Part shown: piece after piece, positions 17,356 to 26,334 of the stretch
How positions within the stretch are numbered: the first letter of the stretch is position 1
How the letters are laid out: each line of letters opens with the position of its first letter
Origin: Paraferrimonas sp. SM1919
GTDB lineage: Bacteria > Pseudomonadota > Gammaproteobacteria > Enterobacterales > Shewanellaceae
Reading direction: 5' to 3'
Length of the DNA stretch: 57,368 nt
Assembly (NCBI RefSeq): GCF_010993985.1
Contig: NZ_WINH01000025.1
Coordinates: 1 to 57,368 of the forward strand
The notes under the pieces: model-generated
What the model was told of the DNA's origin: nothing
Database searches by the model: none
What the model saw: the letters and a program-made list of their open reading frames with translations, nothing else
Program-made: the position numbers and the translations under genes

Positions 17356-17928
17356 ATGAAATATATTGAAGTAGACGAACAGGTATATCGTTATATTGCC
17401 AGTAAAACTGAGCATATTGGTGAAAGTGCATCAGATATCCTTCGTCGTTTACTGGGAATGGAAACTCAAGCTAAAGTGCAAACCATTCCAACAGAAGTTA
17501 GCCAGCCAAGTCTTACTATGGCTGAAGAGATTCAAGAAGTGGCCAAAACAGAAGCTTTAGTAACAGAACAATCAGCGACACTGGTCCAAAGTGATGAATT
17601 CAAGCATCTTTTAGGTTTGACGGCGATTAATGATCAAAAAGGGGCCGTTGGTCGATTTTTGTTCTTGCTGTTGCAAAGCTATCATCTGTTAGGCGATAAA
17701 TTTTCACTTGTTTTACAAGTGCAAGGTCGTGGAAGATTATATTTTGCGCTCACGGAGCAAGAGTTACTCAATTCGAGTAAAGCGGCAAAACCAAGAGCAA
17801 TCGGTGACAGTGGCTTTTGGGTAGCCACTAATTCAAATACTGACAGAAAACGCAGAATGCTAAGTGATGTATTAATCTTAGCGGGCTGTTCAGAAGTTTT
17901 AGCAGAACAAATTGCTGAGCAAATTTAG
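17356..17928 (+). CDS. seqA: Replication initiation modulator SeqA
   Basis: A 190-residue protein that binds hemimethylated GATC sites, sequesters oriC and organises newly replicated DNA. Residues 1-35 (MKYIEVDEQVYRYIASKTEHIGESASDILRRLL) form the oligomerisation motif; a variable linker (45-80) follows; the C-terminal domain (about 85-190) is the DNA-binding part with FLHHLLGL-type start and SNTDRKRRML. Length is slightly above E. coli (181). It precedes pgm by 13 bp, the conserved seqA-pgm operon, and implies a Dam-methylated genome. Confidence 0.95.
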   Translation: MKYIEVDEQVYRYIASKTEHIGESASDILRRLLGMETQAKVQTIPTEVSQPSLTMAEEIQEVAKTEALVTEQSATLVQSDEFKHLLGLTAINDQKGAVGRFLFLLLQSYHLLGDKFSLVLQVQGRGRLYFALTEQELLNSSKAAKPRAIGDSGFWVATNSNTDRKRRMLSDVLILAGCSEVLAEQIAEQI

Positions 17929-17941
17929 GTAAGGAAAGAGC

Positions 17942-19588
17942 ATGTCGTTACATGACAGAGCTGGGCAAATTGCCCAACAAAAGGATTTGGTTGATGTCAG
18001 TGATCTACTAAGTCAATATTATGTCAGTCGCCCCAATATGGAGCATCCGGCGGAACAAGTGAGCTTTGGCACTTCTGGCCATCGAGGCAGTTCATTAAAT
18101 AAATCTTTTAATGAACAACACATATTAGCCATAGTGCAAGCGGTTGTTGATTATCGCACCTTAAACGGCGTTAAAGGGCCGATGATGCTGGGTGTTGATA
18201 CCCATGCGCTATCACGATGTGCTTATTATTCTGCTTTAGAAGTGTTAACGGCTAACCATATCGAAGTGTGGGTAGAGAAAGATCTTGGCTTTACCCCAAC
18301 TCCGGTGGTTTCCCACGCCATTATCGATTTTAACAATCACAACGCTGTGCAATGTGATGGCTTAATTTTAACGCCATCCCACAATCCACCACAAGATGGA
18401 GGTATTAAATATAACCCTCCCCATGGTGGCCCGGCGGACAGTGAGGCAACCAGTTGGATCCAAAATAAAGCTAACGAATATATTAAAAACGGTTTAACTG
18501 CAGTTAAGCGTAATAATATGCAGTTGGCAAAGTTATCGGGTTACATCAAAGAGCACGATTTTAGAGCACATTATATTAGCCAGTTGCATCAAGTCATTAA
18601 TCTTGAGGCAATTAAGCAAGCCAATATTAAGCTTGCCGCCGATCCATTAGGTGGCTCAGGGGTGAGCTATTGGGCACATATTGCAGATGCTTATGGTTTA
18701 AATATTGAAACCGTAAATGATAAAGTTGACCCTAGCTTTGCTTTCATGAGCCTAGACAAAGATGGCAAAATCCGTATGGATTGTTCTTCTCCTTATGCGA
18801 TGGCAAGTATGTTAGAGCGTGATTTGGATTTTGATATTGCCATTGGTAATGACCCTGATTTCGATCGCCATGGTATTGTATGCCGAGGCACAGGCTTGAT
18901 GAATCCTAATCATATGCTGGCAGTCGCCATTGATTACCTATCACAACATCGCCCGAATTGGCCCGCTCAAATTAAAATTGGCAAGACCATTGTTTCAAGC
19001 TCAATGATTGACCGTGTTTGTGCGGATAAAAAATTAAACATGTATGAAGTACCTGTGGGCTTTAAATGGTTTGTTGAGGGTATGGCTCAGGGTGAGATAG
19101 GTTTTTGTGGTGAAGAAAGTGCAGGCGCTTCTTTGTTAAAGCTTGATGGAAGCACCTGGTGTACCGATAAAGATGGTATTATTCTTGGCTTATTGGCAGC
19201 AGAAATTTTAGCGGTGACAGGTAAAACTCCAGCCCAATATTATCAAGACTTAACTGCTAAACATGGTCAGGCCTTTTATCAACGACTCGATGCACCAATT
19301 AATCTTAAAGCCAAAGCCGTGTTACAGTCACTCCAACCGCAAGATATTACTGCCACTGAACTGGCAGGCGAAGCCATCACTGCTTGTGTTACTCAGGCTC
19401 CAGGTAATGGCGCCAGTTTTGGCGGAATAAAGGTGAGTACTGAAAATGGTTGGTTTGCAGCCCGTCCTTCTGGTACCGAGCCCCTTTATAAGATTTATGG
19501 TGAAAGCTTTATCAGTGAGCAGCATCTACAAACGTTACTTGAGCAAGCAAAAGACATCGTTTGGGGGGCTATTAAGTCCAAGCGCTAA
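17942..19588 (+). CDS. pgm: Phosphoglucomutase, alpha-D-glucose phosphate-specific
   Basis: A 548-residue enzyme interconverting glucose 1- and 6-phosphate, needed for glycogen, UDP-glucose and envelope sugars. The phosphoserine is S146 in LTPSHNPP, the magnesium ligands are D304, D306 and D308 in GNDPDFDRHG, the sugar-binding loop is GEESAGASLL and the phosphate-binding loop RPSGTEPLYK is near the C-terminus. It follows seqA in one operon with gtaagga as ribosome binding site. Confidence 0.96.
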   Translation: MSLHDRAGQIAQQKDLVDVSDLLSQYYVSRPNMEHPAEQVSFGTSGHRGSSLNKSFNEQHILAIVQAVVDYRTLNGVKGPMMLGVDTHALSRCAYYSALEVLTANHIEVWVEKDLGFTPTPVVSHAIIDFNNHNAVQCDGLILTPSHNPPQDGGIKYNPPHGGPADSEATSWIQNKANEYIKNGLTAVKRNNMQLAKLSGYIKEHDFRAHYISQLHQVINLEAIKQANIKLAADPLGGSGVSYWAHIADAYGLNIETVNDKVDPSFAFMSLDKDGKIRMDCSSPYAMASMLERDLDFDIAIGNDPDFDRHGIVCRGTGLMNPNHMLAVAIDYLSQHRPNWPAQIKIGKTIVSSSMIDRVCADKKLNMYEVPVGFKWFVEGMAQGEIGFCGEESAGASLLKLDGSTWCTDKDGIILGLLAAEILAVTGKTPAQYYQDLTAKHGQAFYQRLDAPINLKAKAVLQSLQPQDITATELAGEAITACVTQAPGNGASFGGIKVSTENGWFAARPSGTEPLYKIYGESFISEQHLQTLLEQAKDIVWGAIKSKR

Positions 19589-19604
19589 GCCTCTATCAAT
19601 TGAC

Positions 19605-19629
19605 AACCTGCCTTTGGCAGGTTTTTTTT
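19605..19629 (+). terminator. pgm terminator
   Basis: 8-bp stem aacctgcc/ggcaggtt (19605-19612, 19616-19623), loop ttt and T-run to 19629. Confidence 0.9.
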
Positions 19630-19685
19630 GTCCTTTTTCAATATTTGCCTAATACTTTGATAACACAAATTAGTAAAGTACTTAT

Positions 19686-20627
19686 ATGAAAGTTCTGGTC
19701 ATTGAAGACAGTAAAATTGAAAGACTTAAAATTGAAGCTTTTCTAAAAAAATTAGATCACAGTGTATTTATGGCGGAAACGGGCAGTAGCGGCATAGAAA
19801 CCTATAATAAAGTGAAACCTGATCTTGTGCTTTTAGATGTAGTTTTACCGGATATGTATGGCTTTGAAGTGGCCAAAAGATTGCGCCAGCAAGAGTCACA
19901 GTGGTTCCCAATCATTTTTACTTCAAGCATGGATGAGCCACAGGATATCGTAACAGGGATCTCTGCCGGGGGGGATGATTACCTATCTAAACCGATTAAT
20001 ATTGAAGTGCTGCAAGCCAAGATTGAAGCGATGCAACGGATCGCTTTGATGAGGCAGGATTTGGTCAGCACCAAGCAAAAGTTGTTAGATATTAACCAGC
20101 ATTTGCAAGTATTGGCAAAAATTGATGGATTAACAGGTATCTCTAATCGCAGGGAATTTGATAAACGCTTAGAAATGGAAGTGATTCGTGGAAACCGAGA
20201 CCATACCCCAGTGGGTTTGATGATTTGTGATATTGACCAGTTTAAGCAGTTTAACGATCATTACGGCCATCTGCAGGGGGACGATTGCATTCAAACTGTC
20301 GCAGCAGCCTTAGATTCCGTCATGAAAAGAGGCAGTGACATGGTGTGCCGCTATGGAGGCGAGGAATTTGCCATGGTGATCAGTGATGCGAGTATGCAAG
20401 GCATGAGTTTACTTGCAAAGCAGTTACTTGATGCTATTCGAGATTTGAAAATAGCCCATCAATATTCAACAGTGAAACCTTATGTAACAATAAGCATCGG
20501 CGGGGTATTTAGTGACGGTAAGGTAGCCATCACCACAAGCCAGTTAATTGAACTTGCCGATCAGCAATTATATTTAGTGAAAAATGGGGGCAGGAACCAC
20601 TTCAAAATTTGTCATGTCGGTGGTTAA
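19686..20627 (+). CDS. Response regulator with diguanylate cyclase domain
   Basis: 313 residues. Residues 1-118 are a receiver domain: acidic pair E7/D8, phosphoacceptor D51 (LLDVVLPD), T/S around S80 and K102. A helical linker follows, then a GGDEF domain (about 146-310). The active site is GGEEF at 224-228, a functional variant, and the inhibitory I-site RGSD (215-218) sits exactly 5 residues before it. The protein should make cyclic di-GMP when phosphorylated and be feedback-inhibited. It resembles PleD/WspR-type regulators, but no cognate histidine kinase is nearby. Confidence 0.93.
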   Translation: MKVLVIEDSKIERLKIEAFLKKLDHSVFMAETGSSGIETYNKVKPDLVLLDVVLPDMYGFEVAKRLRQQESQWFPIIFTSSMDEPQDIVTGISAGGDDYLSKPINIEVLQAKIEAMQRIALMRQDLVSTKQKLLDINQHLQVLAKIDGLTGISNRREFDKRLEMEVIRGNRDHTPVGLMICDIDQFKQFNDHYGHLQGDDCIQTVAAALDSVMKRGSDMVCRYGGEEFAMVISDASMQGMSLLAKQLLDAIRDLKIAHQYSTVKPYVTISIGGVFSDGKVAITTSQLIELADQQLYLVKNGGRNHFKICHVGG

Positions 20628-20636
20628 TAAACAAAG

Positions 20637-22049
20637 CTAATGATGTTTTTTGCGAGATTGTTGGTATAAGCCTTTTGTCTGCCACTTGCCGGTTCGCCAA
20701 CGAAAAATGTTGATGCTACCGCGTAACACTTCATCGATACACATGGCTAATGCTACGCCGATTAACCCCAATCCAAGACTTACGCCTAGTAAGTAAGAAA
20801 GCGTTAGAGCAACCCCCCACATGCTACTAAAGCCAACGATTGATGTGAATTTTGCGTCACCGCAGGCCCTTAGTGAAGCCCCTACAATTAAATTAAGCGA
20901 ACGGCCAAATTCAGTCACTAAAGAAACCATTAATACTTTTTTACCCAGTGCAATGATAGCTTCATCGTAGGTAAATAAATGATAGAAAAACTCGGCAAAA
21001 CTGACGACAATTAACATAAAACTGAAGACACCAATTAAACCGTAACGAACCCCAGTGAATAAGATCTTTTGCGCCTGTTCATACTCATTTGCGCCAATAT
21101 AATAAGCCACTTTAATTTGCACACCCGCACTCATGGCAAAGCCGAATAAAATGGTGAGGTAAATTAAATTGAAGGTATAGATCCTGGTAGCTAATTCGAT
21201 GGCACCGAAGCTGACGATGATCATCGTAATAAACAATTGTGAAATTTGCCAAGATAGCGGTTCTAGAACAGAGGGTAGGGCTAATTTGGTTATCGGTTTA
21301 GCAGCTGCTAAGGCTTGTTTAACGCTATTAGCAAAAGTTATGTGAATATTCTTTTGCTTCCAAATAACGACATAGCTAAAAATGCAACTGCTTAACCAAG
21401 CGCATACCGAAGCCAGCGCCACCCCATCGATGCCTAAAGCGGGAAAGCCGAGTTTGCCATCGACTAACAGGTAATTCAGGGCGATATTGACGATGGACAT
21501 CAAGGCCGTGGAATACATATTCCATTTGGTCATACCTTGGGAAGCGAGTATGGCAGCGGCGCAATAGCGCATTGCCAGAAAAAAGGTCCCATAGCCCAAA
21601 ATGTGCATATAAGACGTGGCCATTGCAAACATGGGTTGCTGTAAGCCCATGAGTCCAACTAGGTAATCAGTCTCAAGCACAAAAAAGCTGAGCATGATTA
21701 ATCCAACGCAAACAAACAACAATAATAAAATGCCGTAGCTTGTCGCTAAATTTTTAAAATCATTTGCCCCTAAGCGTTGGGAGGCTATTGAACAACCGGC
21801 TTGATGTAAAGTGGAATAAAGCGCAAAAGCAATGCCTAAGATAGGCATCATAGCCCCAACGGCAGCGGCAGCCTGATCATCAATTTGACTTAAAAACCAA
21901 GCATCGGTAGCACTTATTAAGAAGATAAAAGTCAAATCAATGAAAATAGGAAGGGTGAGGCTGAATAAACTTTTTTGGCCAATAGCAGGTTTTGATTTCA
22001 CGAGTCGCACAGAACAATAATTAATGCTAATGATTATGGAAGTAATCAT
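20637..22049 (-). CDS. MATE family efflux transporter
   Basis: A 470-residue inner-membrane protein with about 12 hydrophobic segments in two six-helix bundles. DATDAWFLSQ-type start (ISATDAWFLSQIDDQAAAAVGAMMPI), internal TKWNMYSTALMSIVNIALNYLLV and the second-half ATRIYTFNLIYLTILFGFAMSAG fit the MATE superfamily, which extrudes cationic drugs with sodium or protons. It converges on the GGDEF gene with 9 bp between stops. The start is not secure: GTG codons at about residues 14 and 17 are alternatives since ATG 22049 has a weak ribosome binding site. Confidence 0.88.
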   Translation of the reverse strand: MITSIIISINYCSVRLVKSKPAIGQKSLFSLTLPIFIDLTFIFLISATDAWFLSQIDDQAAAAVGAMMPILGIAFALYSTLHQAGCSIASQRLGANDFKNLATSYGILLLLFVCVGLIMLSFFVLETDYLVGLMGLQQPMFAMATSYMHILGYGTFFLAMRYCAAAILASQGMTKWNMYSTALMSIVNIALNYLLVDGKLGFPALGIDGVALASVCAWLSSCIFSYVVIWKQKNIHITFANSVKQALAAAKPITKLALPSVLEPLSWQISQLFITMIIVSFGAIELATRIYTFNLIYLTILFGFAMSAGVQIKVAYYIGANEYEQAQKILFTGVRYGLIGVFSFMLIVVSFAEFFYHLFTYDEAIIALGKKVLMVSLVTEFGRSLNLIVGASLRACGDAKFTSIVGFSSMWGVALTLSYLLGVSLGLGLIGVALAMCIDEVLRGSINIFRWRTGKWQTKGLYQQSRKKHH

Positions 22050-22231
22050 TTAATTTTGCCTATTTTTGATCACTTTTATGTGGTCAAAATCACTAATATT
22101 TTGTTAAAAAATTTATAGGCTGTTTCAAATTACCCACAATAAATTTCTAGTTCATTGATATTAAAGGGTTTTAATTGTTGGCACAGAATTGGCAAACCTA
22201 TTGGCATATATTAAAAATCAGACAAGGATAT

Positions 22232-22867
22232 ATGATGAAAACGTTTAATTTTATTGCTGCTGTTGCCCTTATATTATTTACTACCAGTGTCATGGCAACA
22301 CCACAGAAAACGATTGATGCAGTCTTTGACGACAAAATTGACCAAATTAGCCTAGATGTGGGGGTTGGTCAGATCCATGTCGAGGGTACTGATTCTGATA
22401 AAATTGAAATTAAAGTGGTAATTAAAACAGCAGATGAAAAAGAAGGGTTTAGTTTTGGTTTTGATCGTAATGATCTCGATGCAATAGAATTGGTGACAAA
22501 GCTTAAGAGAGGCAAAATGCATCTGGAATTGAGTGATCAAGATGATATTCATCAACATTGGATATTATTTGTTCCTAATACCCTTGATGTGGCAATCGAA
22601 GCTGGGGTAGGAGAGGTCAGTATCACCCAAATGAGCCAAGATATTAATGTCAATGTTGGTGTCGGTACGGTTGAGATTAAGCACCCGAGTAACAATTTTT
22701 CAAAATTGGACTTTAAAGTAGGCGTTGGTGATATGGATTTGAAGCATGACTCTGCCTATGCCGAGATATCGAGTCATTTGATTGGGGAGCGTTTCTATCA
22801 AAGAGGCACCGCTGGTCCAGAATTAGCAATTAATGCCGGTGTCGGTGAAATTACCATTGCAAATTAA
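22232..22867 (+). CDS. Exported GVG-repeat protein (DUF4097-like)
   Basis: About 211 residues with a signal peptide (MMKTFNFIAAVALILFTTSVMA) after a good aagga; the upstream in-frame start at 22175 is rejected. The mature protein has five repeats built around a Gly-Val-Gly turn followed by a beta strand: DVGVGQIHVEG, EAGVGEVSITQ, NVGVGTVEIKH, KVGVGDMDLKH, NAGVGEITIAN. This periodicity suggests a small beta-solenoid, like the DUF4097 putative adhesin family. It is probably periplasmic or surface-exposed. Single gene, with a weak hairpin at 22891-22911 behind it. Exact function unknown. Confidence 0.75.
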   Translation: MMKTFNFIAAVALILFTTSVMATPQKTIDAVFDDKIDQISLDVGVGQIHVEGTDSDKIEIKVVIKTADEKEGFSFGFDRNDLDAIELVTKLKRGKMHLELSDQDDIHQHWILFVPNTLDVAIEAGVGEVSITQMSQDINVNVGVGTVEIKHPSNNFSKLDFKVGVGDMDLKHDSAYAEISSHLIGERFYQRGTAGPELAINAGVGEITIAN

Positions 22868-22890
22868 TCTCGTAGGCTAATCAATAAATA

Positions 22891-22911
22891 GGGTAATGAT
22901 GGGAGTTACCC
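22891..22911 (+). terminator. Possible weak terminator
   Basis: gggtaa pairs with ttaccc (22891-22896, 22906-22911) and is followed by tactttaaaaa. Short stem, modest support. Confidence 0.4.
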
Positions 22912-22992
22912 TACTTTAAAAATAAACTTGCCTAAAAATTAGACATAGGTGATATTGGTTAAAACTTAAACATTAAATAAAGGGGGCAGTGA

Positions 22993-23868
22993 ATGTTTGA
23001 GCAATTTAACTACTGGATTAATTATCCCATCTTTACATTTAATGAAAGACCGATCACCACCATTGAAGTATTAGCGCTACCATTATGGTTGTTATTCAGT
23101 CTTTGGTTAGCGCATTTTCTAATAAAGAAATTGGCCAAAAAGCTCACCATGAATCATAAAGATCCTAATATGATTCAGCTGATCACTCGTTTGCTTTATG
23201 TTATTTCATTTGCGCTGATCTTCATTACTACCCTAGCCATGCTAAATGTGCCAATTACCGCATTTGCTTTCTTATCGGGGGCAGTGGCGATTGGTTTTGG
23301 TTTTGGGGCGCAAAACATCATTAATAATTTTATTTCTGGCTGGATCTTAATGGGGGAAAAGCCAATCAGGATTGGCGATTTTCTGGAAGTCGAGGGAGTC
23401 AGAGGCGTGGTTGAAGAAATTAATACCCGGTCTACACGAGTGCGGCGTGTTGATGGCGTTCATATGCTGATCCCCAATAGTAAATTATTAGAAAATACTG
23501 TAATTAATTGGACCTTGAGGGATAAGTTGATCAGAGGCACGGTTAAAGTTGGGGTGGCTTATGGCAGTGATTGTGAGCAGGTTAAAGCGATATTGTTAGA
23601 TGTCGCTAATGCCCAACAACAGACCCTTGTTGATGCTGGTAAAGAACCTCAGGTGTATTTTCAGGACTTTGGTGATAATGCTTTGGTTTTCGAAATTTAC
23701 TTTTGGATTAATTCACAAGTTGAAGGAGGCCTACGTTTAGTTGCAAGCAATATTCGTTTTGCGTTAGATAAGGCATTTAATGAACATGGCATAGTGGTTG
23801 CTTTTCCACAAAGGGATATCCATCTAGATGGTAATTTAACGATAGTGAGCAGCAATAAATCGGCTTAG
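22993..23868 (+). CDS. Small-conductance mechanosensitive channel (MscS family)
   Basis: A 291-residue homoheptameric membrane channel released by osmotic down-shock. Three N-terminal helices (about 22-45, 62-84, 88-112); the third is the Gly/Ala-rich pore helix FLSGAVAIGFGFGAQNIINNFISG. The cytoplasmic MscS beta domain follows with GDFLEVEGVRGVVEEINTRSTRVRRVDG and PNSKLLENTVINWT, then the alpha/beta C-terminal domain ending in FPQRDIHL. The start follows aaaggggg. Close in size to E. coli MscS (286). Confidence 0.92.
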   Translation: MFEQFNYWINYPIFTFNERPITTIEVLALPLWLLFSLWLAHFLIKKLAKKLTMNHKDPNMIQLITRLLYVISFALIFITTLAMLNVPITAFAFLSGAVAIGFGFGAQNIINNFISGWILMGEKPIRIGDFLEVEGVRGVVEEINTRSTRVRRVDGVHMLIPNSKLLENTVINWTLRDKLIRGTVKVGVAYGSDCEQVKAILLDVANAQQQTLVDAGKEPQVYFQDFGDNALVFEIYFWINSQVEGGLRLVASNIRFALDKAFNEHGIVVAFPQRDIHLDGNLTIVSSNKSA

Positions 23869-23960
23869 GCTGAGTTAAGGTATTTAGTCGACAGTTTCAC
23901 TGTCTTTCTGGTCCATCTCAGGTACACTTAATACAGAAATTTGAATTATTAGCTTAACCC

Positions 23961-24434
23961 ATGAAACAAAATAAGTATGTAAAAAGTGTCCTTTGTGTTT
24001 GTTTAGGAAATATTTGTCGTTCGCCAACTGCCGAAGCGGTGCTGGATAAGATAGCAAAAGATAATGGCCTTAAGCTAGACGTCGACTCTGCTGGCACCAT
24101 GGGCTATCACCAAGGTAAACCTGCGGATCCACGTTCGAGTGAAATTGCCAGCAAGCGTGGCTATGACATGAGCACAATAAAGGCCAGACAAATTACCGTA
24201 AAAGACTTTGCCAAATTCGATATGATTTTGGCGGCTGATAGAAGTAATTTTAATGATTTATTAGCCATTTGCCCTGAACAATATCAGCATAAAATTAATA
24301 TGATGCTGGACTTTGGTCAAAATATTGGGATGGAAGTACCCGACCCTTATTACCAAGGCGCAGCCAGTTTTGAAACCGTATTAGATTTAATTGAAGACTC
24401 CGCCAAGGCCCTTGTTGTGGGCCTGTTAAGTTAA
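23961..24434 (+). CDS. Low-molecular-weight protein-tyrosine phosphatase
   Basis: 157 residues, cytoplasmic. The P-loop CLGNICRSPTAEAV has catalytic C14 and R20, and the general acid Asp is in EVPDPYYQG (about 129). In bacteria these enzymes dephosphorylate BY-kinases or other phosphotyrosine proteins, or phosphoarginine. No capsule or tyrosine-kinase gene is adjacent, so the substrate is unknown. Confidence 0.93.
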   Translation: MKQNKYVKSVLCVCLGNICRSPTAEAVLDKIAKDNGLKLDVDSAGTMGYHQGKPADPRSSEIASKRGYDMSTIKARQITVKDFAKFDMILAADRSNFNDLLAICPEQYQHKINMMLDFGQNIGMEVPDPYYQGAASFETVLDLIEDSAKALVVGLLS

Positions 24435-24552
24435 TTTTATCCACTTAGGTGGGGATAACTAAAGTGGGTTCTATCCACTTTGATTGTGGTTGTTAGCAAG
24501 CCGTTTCAAGTTACTTTGATTAAAGATACGAGCGAAAATATAAGGACAGAGC

Positions 24553-25641
24553 ATGGCCGCTAAAGCACCTTCAGATCCTCCAGCTAACGCCCCAAAGCAT
24601 GAATGCTGCCACTCATCTTCCAGTGTCCAAAAAGCAAAATTTGATTGGTTATTTTGGTTCAGTTTGCTGGCGGTGTTGCTGCTGTTTATTCGAGGCCAAT
24701 GGTTCAATCAAGTTATCGTTGGGGATTGGTTAGACATCATGACCGATACTGTGATGCACATGCTCGGATCAATGTGGTGGGGGGTATTGATTGGAATGCT
24801 GAGCATTGGTTTGCTGGCGAAGGTGCCGCAGGTGTTCATTATCAGTTTATTAGGTCAACCAAGCAGTTATCGCGGCTTAGTCCGCGCCACGTTGGCGGGG
24901 GTGTTGCTTGATCTCTGTTCCCACGGCATTTTAATGGTTGCCAGCAAACTCTATCAAAAAGGCGCCAGTGCGGGTCAGATGGTGGCTTTTTTGTTGGCGA
25001 GCCCGTGGAACTCTTTCTCCCTTACTTTAATTTTAATTGGGTTAATCGGGCTAAAATTAACTGTAATCTTTATTGTTTTGTCGGCGGTTATCGCCTTTAT
25101 TAGTGGCTGGTTATTTGATCTTTGTGTCAAACATCAACTCCTTCCCACGAATCCTAACAGCATATCAGTAAACCCAGACTTTGCATTTTTTGCACAAGCG
25201 AAGATTGCCCTTAAGGCCACCCAATTTAACTGGCAATGGTTGGGGCAAGTCATGTTAACGGGCATCAAAGATTCAAAAATGGTAGTGCGTTGGTTGTTGT
25301 TTGGAATTTTACTGGCAGGATTATTAAGACTGGTTTTGGATGAGCATCAATTTGTACAATATTTTAGTCCTACAGTGGTCGGTTTAGGAGTGAGTCTGCT
25401 GTTGGCTACGGTGTTGGAAATTTGCTCGGAAGGCTCTGCACCAATCGCAGCTGATATTATTAATCGTGCTCAAGCGCCTGGTAATGGTTTTGCCTTCCTA
25501 ATGGCTGGGGTTGCGACCGATTACACTGAAATTATGGTTATTAAAGATACCAGCCAAAGCTGGAAGTTCGCCCTGTTTCTGCCGTTAATCAGTGTGCCAC
25601 AAATTTTGTTTGTGGCTTGGCTAGTTAATGCTTACGGTTAG
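24553..25641 (+). CDS. Heavy-metal permease, SO_0444/ArsP-like
   Basis: A 362-residue inner-membrane protein of the DUF318/ArsP permease group. The cytoplasmic N-terminus carries a HECCHSS cluster (His and Cys ligands), then about 8-10 helices in two halves. Conserved CSHG at about 118-121, ASPWNS (about 149-154) and CSEGSAPIAAD (about 297-307) resemble the SO_0444 copper/zinc efflux family of Shewanella. The role would be export of Cu, Zn or a related metal or metalloid. No metalloregulator is next to it. aagga precedes ATG 24553. Assignment to SO_0444 rather than ArsP is from memory. Confidence 0.72.
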   Translation: MAAKAPSDPPANAPKHECCHSSSSVQKAKFDWLFWFSLLAVLLLFIRGQWFNQVIVGDWLDIMTDTVMHMLGSMWWGVLIGMLSIGLLAKVPQVFIISLLGQPSSYRGLVRATLAGVLLDLCSHGILMVASKLYQKGASAGQMVAFLLASPWNSFSLTLILIGLIGLKLTVIFIVLSAVIAFISGWLFDLCVKHQLLPTNPNSISVNPDFAFFAQAKIALKATQFNWQWLGQVMLTGIKDSKMVVRWLLFGILLAGLLRLVLDEHQFVQYFSPTVVGLGVSLLLATVLEICSEGSAPIAADIINRAQAPGNGFAFLMAGVATDYTEIMVIKDTSQSWKFALFLPLISVPQILFVAWLVNAYG

Positions 25642-25797
25642 GGACGAGTGTCAGTCAGTTATTCTCTACAATGGTCTCGGTGGTCGCTGCTTAAATATCT
25701 TAAATTTTAAAAATTTCTTTATTTCAATATGTTAACTTGATATTTTTATGTTACTCGAGCTTGTATAGACTACAAAAAATTAATAAAAAGGATGTTT

Positions 25798-26217
25798 ATG
25801 TTGCATAAGTATATTGCTATTACGTTATTGTCTACGGCTATTTTAGGCTGTAATTCTACTGCCCCTAAAGCCAAGTTAACCCCAGCCCAATTGAATCAAC
25901 AGTTTGATCAAAAAGTGGTCGATATTGTTCGCCGTCATCAGACCTACAACCCTTCTTGTGCTGTGGTTACTGAGCAAATAAATCAAACGGCAGCCCTCAA
26001 TAAACAAAGTGGCACAGATAAACAAAACAATATATTCAATTACACTTCAGGCATGCACGCGTTGATGTTAGGGCGTTATCCTACAGAATTTCAACTGGCT
26101 AGGTTCAAAAGGCTAAGTTCTGCCTTTTCTATGGTTGAGGCGACTTGCCGTAGTAACCCAGACATGTCATATGCCGATGCTTTGCAAGGATCATTAGCAA
26201 AACAGATCAATCTTTGA
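25798..26217 (+). CDS. Putative lipoprotein, unknown family
   Basis: 139 residues with a lipoprotein signal MLHKYIAITLLSTAILGCNS (lipobox AILGC, lipidated C18). The mature part is helical with only three further Cys, and I do not recognise it. ATG 25798 is preferred to ATG 25792 since aaaaagg is then at proper distance. Single gene between the permease and the terminator at 26297. Confidence 0.65.
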   Translation: MLHKYIAITLLSTAILGCNSTAPKAKLTPAQLNQQFDQKVVDIVRRHQTYNPSCAVVTEQINQTAALNKQSGTDKQNNIFNYTSGMHALMLGRYPTEFQLARFKRLSSAFSMVEATCRSNPDMSYADALQGSLAKQINL

Positions 26218-26296
26218 TTCGCGGCTGCAAACTCAGTCCAACAAATTGCTGGTCAATAGCTCAATGATTATTTTGTGTTTAATTAATTATGCGAAA

Positions 26297-26324
26297 AAAA
26301 GGAGCGCTTAATTGAGCTCCTTTT
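26297..26324. terminator. Terminator between lipoprotein gene and ylqF
   Basis: 9-bp stem aaaaggagc/gctcctttt (26297-26305, 26316-26324), A-rich on the left and T-rich on the right, so usable in both directions. Confidence 0.85.
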
Positions 26325-26334
26325 ATGATAACCA

